This document shows, one piece after another, positions 58,061 to 64,000 of a stretch of 64,000 nucleotides of DNA. The position numbers and the translations under genes are program-made. The notes beneath the pieces were generated by a model. The model saw only the letters and a program-made list of their open reading frames with translations. It did no database searches and had not been told where the DNA came from. Numbering within the stretch: position 1 is the stretch's first letter; each line of letters begins with the position of its first letter. The stretch is taken from assembly GCA_963576475.1 (NCBI GenBank), contig OY754967.1, positions 25,432,651-25,496,650 of the forward strand. Direction: 5' to 3'. This DNA comes from Molanna angustata. Lineage: Eukaryota; Arthropoda; Insecta; Trichoptera; Molannidae.

Positions 58061-61034
58061 GATTATTTTTTAGCTCTATTATTGTTTACTTACCTGTTTT
58101 TTTTTATATTAAAGTTGATATGATAGGCCTCAAGAAAAATGCGCTTAATGTTACCTTAATCGTCTAATAAAATTATTTCTATAACCAACCAACAAAAACA
58201 AAAAGTTTCAGTTTATTATAGTATGTGACTGATCGGTATCATTCTTTGATCGACCGATAATCCGATGGTGGTCTTTGATAGAGTCAGTCGATCAGTCTCA
58301 TTTATAACATACAGTGAAACTATGGCCCGAATGCACACTGCACAGTCCTTAACACATCACTAACTAAATACTACACCAAACTTAAGGTCGATGGCGTAGA
58401 ATTTCACATTAATAATTGTGTACGAAGAAAAGAGAAAGATAACTAGTTTTCTATGATTATACACTGACGTTTAAAATGTTTTTTTCTTATAACAACACAA
58501 ACACATGTAACCAAGCTAATACTGACAGCTCGATGTCACGATTCTTCTGAAATTCCAGCGAATTTTCGGCATCTCGTATAGATCGCTGAATACTCTGTGA
58601 GAGATTATGTGGCTGAAGTTTCGAACGTTCTAATTTGATTTGACAAAATTACTAAATACATATTCAACGAAATCGCTAAAATCATCATTCATCGAAAATA
58701 TTTCGTATTTTAGTATTCAGCCACTCGGAAGATTCCTCGCGATAAACCATACTTTTTGACAGTTCGCAAATGTTAGTTTACGCCGACGCGCATGCGCTAA
58801 GTATTTAGATGTGTCTCTGCAATGTAATTCTCATTCAAAAACTTCGTAGCATAAGCCACGTGATCTCCCAACTTTATTGAGCGACTGCAATGAAAACTGG
58901 TTAGTATTTAGAATTTAGTATTTAATTTTTTTAGTCTGTTATGTAAGGAGTTTCCCCAAGAACTGTCGACAACTTGAATTAAAAATAAATTATCTACTTA
59001 TAAATATTTAAAAAAAAAATTGAGTAGGTACCTACCCTAGAACAATTTAAGAAATAATTTAAGAATTTCTCAAGTCGTATTCATGAACTACACACATTTA
59101 ATATAAGAAGTTATGTGATATCCTTACACAAAATAAGTACAATATTACCTAATATTTGTATTACATTTGATTGTACGTGTTGCCTATGTTTATTATACAT
59201 AATTGTCAATAATTTTCTTGGTACTAGGAATAAATTAATAAAACTCAAAATAATATGTTTTAAATGATTTTGTATCATCATAAGTTTAAACATTTTATTT
59301 GCATGCTATCAAACGATACGTGTAGCACCTAACAATATCACAAAGACCGTATTTTATACAGAGAGGTACATAGGTACATTTGTGAATGCTCGAACATACT
59401 GAAAAATTGGATACAGGCATTTCGCTTTGGGTACGAGTAAAGAAAATTTAACGCAGCGTGTAATTTAGCGAGTTATGTGAAACATCTTTGTTTTACAAGA
59501 GTATGAATTTATTTAACGTTTGATGTCGTGGATATTATTACTGTTTTATGATATGGAAACGCATTAAAGTGTTTCACGTGGAAATTTTAAATATTTGAGT
59601 TGCTCCCGAATTTCCTTGCCGATGAAAGGAATTTTTGGGGTTCTTCTATGTACTATTTGTGTTAGAAAAAATGGTCTAGAGTTCTGGTATTGGTCATCTT
59701 TTAATAAAATATTTATGTGATTTAATCAACACACGGCTATCAAAGTTTTTTTTTATATTTAACAATTACCTAAGAATTTTATATAATCCTTTTATAAACA
59801 TTTTTTCTGGCTAAGATCATTGAGAAATACTTAAGGATTTGCTAGATACAAATTTTATATAATAATATAATTATTGACTTGTGGCTAGATAGTATGTATT
59901 AGAGGAAGGTAGTATGTATTCCTCTTATGTAGGCCAAGAGAAGGTAGGTATATAATATTTTTTGACAAACTTTTTAACATCTCAATATATATTCTTCCAG
60001 ATGGTTCTTAATCTGCTAAATCATGTTCTTACAATGGATACTAGTTTTTCATATAATCCACGTCTATTCATGTAAGAAATATTATTATTTGCTCAGTTAT
60101 TATATTACGAAGGCGAAACTATTAATTTATAAACGAATTATAAACGAATAATTTTTAGAGGTCTTCCGTAGAGTTTTGTATAAAATTTGGAGAATTCAAG
60201 ACTGGAAAGTAAAGTTATTGAAGGAAAAGTAAATTGAATATTTTAATAGTTGCATATACGCAAACATTGGTTCATTTCCCTGTAGGGAGTCAATAATGAT
60301 ATTTTATGACAACTTTTTAACATCTCAATAGAGACGAAGTTGGAATATTACAGGAGAACCAGTGACTCAAGGTACCTACAGGGCTAACGACCTGTCATCG
60401 GCTGGCTTACGAGATCACTGTATGCACTTGCGCAACGTGAAGTATGAGTATTGTTCTCAAAGTATAAACTTACTAATTTTGTATTTTCTGTGGTTGCTCC
60501 AAAGTATTTTTCAATCAAAATCAAAATATATTTACAAAGTTAATTAAATACAAATACAAAGTTAATTAAAAAAAACTAAATAATGTTGCTGAGCTAATTG
60601 TTTTTTTTTTTTGGTAAGTACTTTAATTTGTTCTCATTCCAGTTTTATTTATGTACAAAATTTAGCAATTTGGTGTGTTCTTTATCTTATTAAAAGATTT
60701 CGGTATTTTTCCCGTATAACCTAATCCAGACGCAACTGTGTCGGATCCATATTAAACATGATCCATCATTGTCCACGGCTGCTCTTTGATGAGAAAATCG
60801 TTTGATTTAGAAATTATTTTTTTGGCCGTATATCACTATTAATATGTGTTTATAACACTAATTCATATAATAGCTCGATTTTATAATATAAAAATTGATG
60901 GCTCTGCGAAACTGTTGTTCTCTGCATGACTTTGAATAATACGAAGGAAGAAAAAGGCTTTAGATCCTAGAGGATCACCTTAGCTGTTAGATCACGGTTC
61001 TTAGTATATAGGTATATCAGAAAGAATAAGAATT
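58061..61034. other. Gene-free stretch
   Basis: Mostly AT-rich. 58500-58900 is of more mixed composition (CGACGCGCATGCGCTAAGTA) and might hold regulatory sequence, but no exon can be supported. Confidence 0.35.
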
Positions 61035-61379
61035 TTGAGTGATGGAGGCCGCAAACTAGCAGGTGAAGTGTCCATCATCATACTGAACAGATGGTGTTGG
61101 TTAATACTAATGAGCAGTTTTTTTCGTTCAAAAAACATTGATTTTGGAGCCTACGTGTTTCTTGCATTAAAATTCTACAAAGGTCAATGTCTGGCTGTGG
61201 GCAGAGACAAGTGGACGTATGTAACACATGACAAAAACACTTACATGGTACTTATAATCCTATATTGTGATTTTGGTTCTCGAGTGCAAAATACGCCCAT
61301 GTGCTTTCTAGCCGGACATGATTTATATAAATATTTTGATATTTACATACACAAAATCATGCCAGGATTTATGAAGTAA
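61035..61379 (+). other. Unrecognised 114-codon open frame
   Basis: An ATG-started frame with two hydrophobic stretches (SIIILNRWCWLILMSS and MVLIILYC) ends at TAA. Composition is slightly above local GC. No motif, splice site or homologue is recognised; it could be chance or a decayed element. Confidence 0.15.
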
Positions 61380-61574
61380 TATCTGCCTCATCTTCTTGCT
61401 CATATATAGGTAATTGAAAATGCAAGATCGATATCCGAAACTGGGATGGATGGTTTAGATATTTTAATTAATGTTTTGTCAGATGAAATCATACAGAAGA
61501 CATGAACGGATATAACTGGGTATGTACTAACGGAACGGAACTAAACGAACGAACGGAAAACTAAACAAATCTAA

Positions 61575-61700
61575 TTTTACACATATCATGATATCAATAT
61601 GAACTGGATCAAATTTATATTACCTATGGGTTGTACAGAGGTGACAAAATTTCATAGTTTGCCATACTTACGTCATGCGCCATACACAGAAAAAAAAACA
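61575..61700. repeat. Degraded copy of the 44150-44560 repeat
   Basis: CATGATATCAATATGAACTG, GGGTTGTACAGAGGTGACA and ACGTCATGCGCCATACACA follow the block order seen in 44220-44500. Confidence 0.45.
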
Positions 61701-62604
61701 TGATGAGATTCAACAGATACAATGCCTACTTGATAGGTACCTGATGACACATGCCATGGAAAGAAGCAACCAACTGCATCATGGACGACTATGTTGAGCT
61801 ATATCTACTATTCTATAGTAGTGGTGTATAAAAATTATGGTTTTGTATAAATAATAATCAAGAAATTGAAGGTTTATTAATTTGACTGGTGGTTTTAGTT
61901 GAAAACCCTTGGTTTAGATTCCTGTCATGACAAAGTGTTCGCAAGGTGCGTCCGTGGGTTCACCTGTCTCTGTATACTATAGATACTAACTTATTTACTC
62001 TCTACTTACTGTATTTTGTATAGGGAATGGTTTACTAATGAGCGCGAGCATTTATTTGCTTGTTGAATAATAATATTATTTTGCACATGCGAAATATTAC
62101 AGGTACCTACATATTCACGTGCCACATGTAAATACCGTTTGATTGTACGGAGAAAATACATTATTATTTAATTTTTACATACATGTACGCCCTTAATGGG
62201 GCATTTACATTATTTTCATACCTATGTTTTTATGATATTTTTTGTAGCCATAATGGCTAACGTGCTTGTTTAGATCACAGATTTAAGTACATATACTTAA
62301 TAGGTACGAAAAAGATTCAGGATCGTTGTAGCAAAGGACTTGACATGATACACGTTTAAAATAAAAAAAATAGTTCATTAAAAAATATAATCTTCTTCGA
62401 TTTTCGGGACTTCGATTTATGAATAATCCATTTATAATATGCCCTTCATAGACTCATCCAACGAATATTTTTATTCTTTACAATGTTCTATATTTTTTCT
62501 TTCCTCTTAACGTTTTTTGACTTGTCTATTAATTAATACAATTTACATTTTTCATTTCTAACATACTTACCCACTGTAATTAGAACATATATGTATGAAG
62601 ACGT

Positions 62605-62712
62605 AGAGTGGCAACGCACTGAATAAGTAATCTAGGGGACACAGGTTCGAATCTCGCCTAGACTGATTTCGTTCGCCCATAGCACAAGCATTTAAGCTTA
62701 ATTAAAGTACTT
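62605..62712 (+). mobile_element. SINE family 3
   Basis: An A-box-like AGAGTGGCAACGCACTG is followed by AAGTAATCTAGGGGACAC and a B box GGTTCGAATCTC (one mismatch). The body CTGATTTCGTTCGCCCATAG and CACAAGCATTTAAGCTTAAT is shared with 29590-29722. Confidence 0.65.
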
Positions 62713-62761
62713 AATGAATGAGAATGTATATATATTTTTGTTATAAGGATGTATATATGTA

Positions 62762-62945
62762 TATTCGGTTTCTGTGTGGGCGTCCAGGGTTCTATTCCAA
62801 AAAGAAGAAAAATTTATTTAAATTTATTTCTATTGCAAATATTGCTTCTCTGGGCTGGAAACACTGGTTGGTTGGAAGAAATTGCCAAACGACAATAAAC
62901 TCGCCACTTGCGCAGGGTGCAAGAAAGTTTTTATTATTGTTATTA
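62762..62945 (+). mobile_element. SINE family 2, 5'-truncated
   Basis: TTCGGTTTCTGTGTGGGCGT, a decayed B box GGTTCTATTCC, then CTCTGGGCTGGAAACACTGG, TTGGTTGGAAGAAATTGCC and CTCGCCACTTGCGCAGGGTG. The A box is missing. Confidence 0.65.
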
Positions 62946-63369
62946 TTAAGAAGATATTCATTCTTAATAAATCTAATCCGTTGTTTTTTTTTATCTATTT
63001 TAATCGTAGAAATATAATGAATTTATTTTTACGAAATTATTTCATCTACATGTAGACGGATATCCAACCAGATTTTTAAATCTCGAAGTACACAAGACAC
63101 AAAGATCAACGTACGTTTTTAGAATAATATTATAAGTATTTTAGTTTTATAAAATGGCCGCTGGCAATAATTAACTTGATGACTGGTGTCGTGGCTGTTA
63201 TAACATGCTTAAACGTTGAAAAATCGCATTTCTCACTTGCAAAAAAGTTATAATTAACTCGGATAATAATAATTGCATACATACTTGAAAATAATCTATA
63301 TTCAGAATATGTTTAGATCTAGATTACTTATTTTAAACAATGAGTAATAGGTACTTCTTTTTTTTTCTT

Positions 63370-63760
63370 CCTCCTTGGCCTCATATATGAGGAAGGCGAC
63401 TACACTCAATCACCCTCCTAATGGTCCGCCTCCATGTAGGACGGTCTTAAGCAGATCGAAGTGCTTTTGTGATAGAAGTTCCTGTAGCGGACTTGATAAG
63501 TTCGCTCCATCGGATATAGGTGAGCGACCTATAGATTTTCTACCCTCCATGCCTCTCACGACGACGAGCTTCTTGAGGTTATCAGCAGGAGCCCTTCTGG
63601 GAATGTGTCCAAAATACTGATAGTTGACAAGCGATCCATACTAAATGATCTGCAGTTCATTTAGTAAGGACACATTGGTTCGCCTAGCAGTCCATAGCAT
63701 TCTCCGTCAACACTACATCTCAAAAGCATCAATCCTCCTCATTTCTGACTTTATTATAGT
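63370..63760 (-). pseudogene. Reverse-transcriptase C-terminal remnant (third LINE family)
   Basis: The minus strand encodes YFGHIPRRAPADNLKKLVVV, RGMEGRKSIGRSPISDG and LLSQKHFDLLKTVLHGG, interrupted by stops and preceded by KVRNEE-like words. The FGHIxRR...DNLxKLVV...GRxxxGRSPxxW order is the typical tail of insect RTE/BovB-like LINE polyproteins. The right-hand part runs into the MITE at 63765. Confidence 0.7.
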
Positions 63761-63764
63761 CCAT

Positions 63765-63920
63765 GGGGACAAATCTGGTGCAACCGGCGAAATCGGTGAG
63801 TTCTATAATATCCAAAGATATTATCTAAAGATATTATAGAACTCCATGTAATAATTATATCCATGATATGGGTAATCGTGAGGGTTTTGATTTCGCCGGT
63901 TGGATCAGACTTGCCCCCCA
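63765..63920. mobile_element. Second palindromic MITE copy with inner hairpin
   Basis: GGTGCAACCGGCGAAATC at the left pairs with GATTTCGCCGGTTGGATC at the right. TATATCCATGATATGGGTAA with GTGAGGGTTTTG matches 54200-54230. The left arm is partly replaced by an unrelated short inverted repeat (GAGTTCTATAATATC with GATATTATAGAACTC, about 63797-63844). Confidence 0.7.
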
Positions 63921-64000
63921 GGTCTGTGTAAAGTAGAGGAATATAGAAAATATAAGAGTCTTGATTAGCCTTATCTTGGTGTTTTTCGTGATACCACGAT

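Noticed and set aside
61035..61379. 114-codon frame as a real gene
   Set aside because: No motif, no upstream promoter signal and no splice support; kept only as an unrecognised open frame at low confidence.

Overview
The window is AT-rich nuclear DNA from an insect. Two host genes are spliced with short exons and GT-AG introns. The intergenic space is packed with tRNA-derived SINEs, decayed non-LTR retrotransposons, MITEs and satellite arrays. Retroelement 3' ends that read like 'CTGCCTACCCCGCAAGGGAT' followed by GTATGTATGT tails resemble elements common in moths and butterflies. Lepidoptera is therefore my best guess, but it is an inference and not proven.

Host genes. (1) A small atypical dual-specificity phosphatase of the VHR/DUSP3 type lies on the minus strand (coding exons 8304-10145), with an intact HCx5R active site. 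(2) The Shc adaptor lies on the minus strand (30358-39116). Its nine coding exons can be joined in frame into a 418-residue PTB-CH1-SH2 protein. Both belong to tyrosine-phosphorylation signalling: Shc docks on activated receptors and recruits Grb2 through its YYN and YVN tyrosines towards Ras/MAPK, and VHR-type phosphatases can dephosphorylate MAP kinases. There is no sign that they are co-regulated. (3) A CpG-rich segment at 49140-49754 with a perfect DRE (TATCGATA) and a strong splice donor looks like the promoter and first exon of a plus-strand gene that continues beyond the window. (4) A weaker first-exon candidate lies on the minus strand at 55258-55415.

Layout. 1-8300 is AT-rich and holds a decayed 1.7-kb DNA transposon (3481-5160). 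8304-10145 is the phosphatase, followed by a perfect 54-bp-arm palindrome (10661-10778). 12300-29720 is a transposon graveyard. It includes a piggyBac-like MITE nested in other elements, a foldback element with 9-bp target duplications inside an older MITE (20038-21534), a hAT MITE, and a dead LINE with a 14-bp target duplication (22742-25094). 30358-39116 is Shc, with a decayed tandem copy of its YYND exon in intron 4 and mobile elements in introns 1, 6 and 8. 39784-40658 is a GC-rich insertion just upstream of Shc. 41000-48600 is again repeats, ending in a 7-copy 59-bp array. 51700-53960 is a compound satellite whose core is 14 tandem 62-bp monomers derived from a tRNA-type SINE, each carrying a Pol III B-box-like sequence. 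54000-64000 holds more SINEs, MITEs and reverse-transcriptase remnants.

The most unusual signals are the B-box satellite, the foldback nest, the fossil Shc exon, the perfect palindrome and the TATCG-bearing 59-bp array upstream of a DRE promoter.
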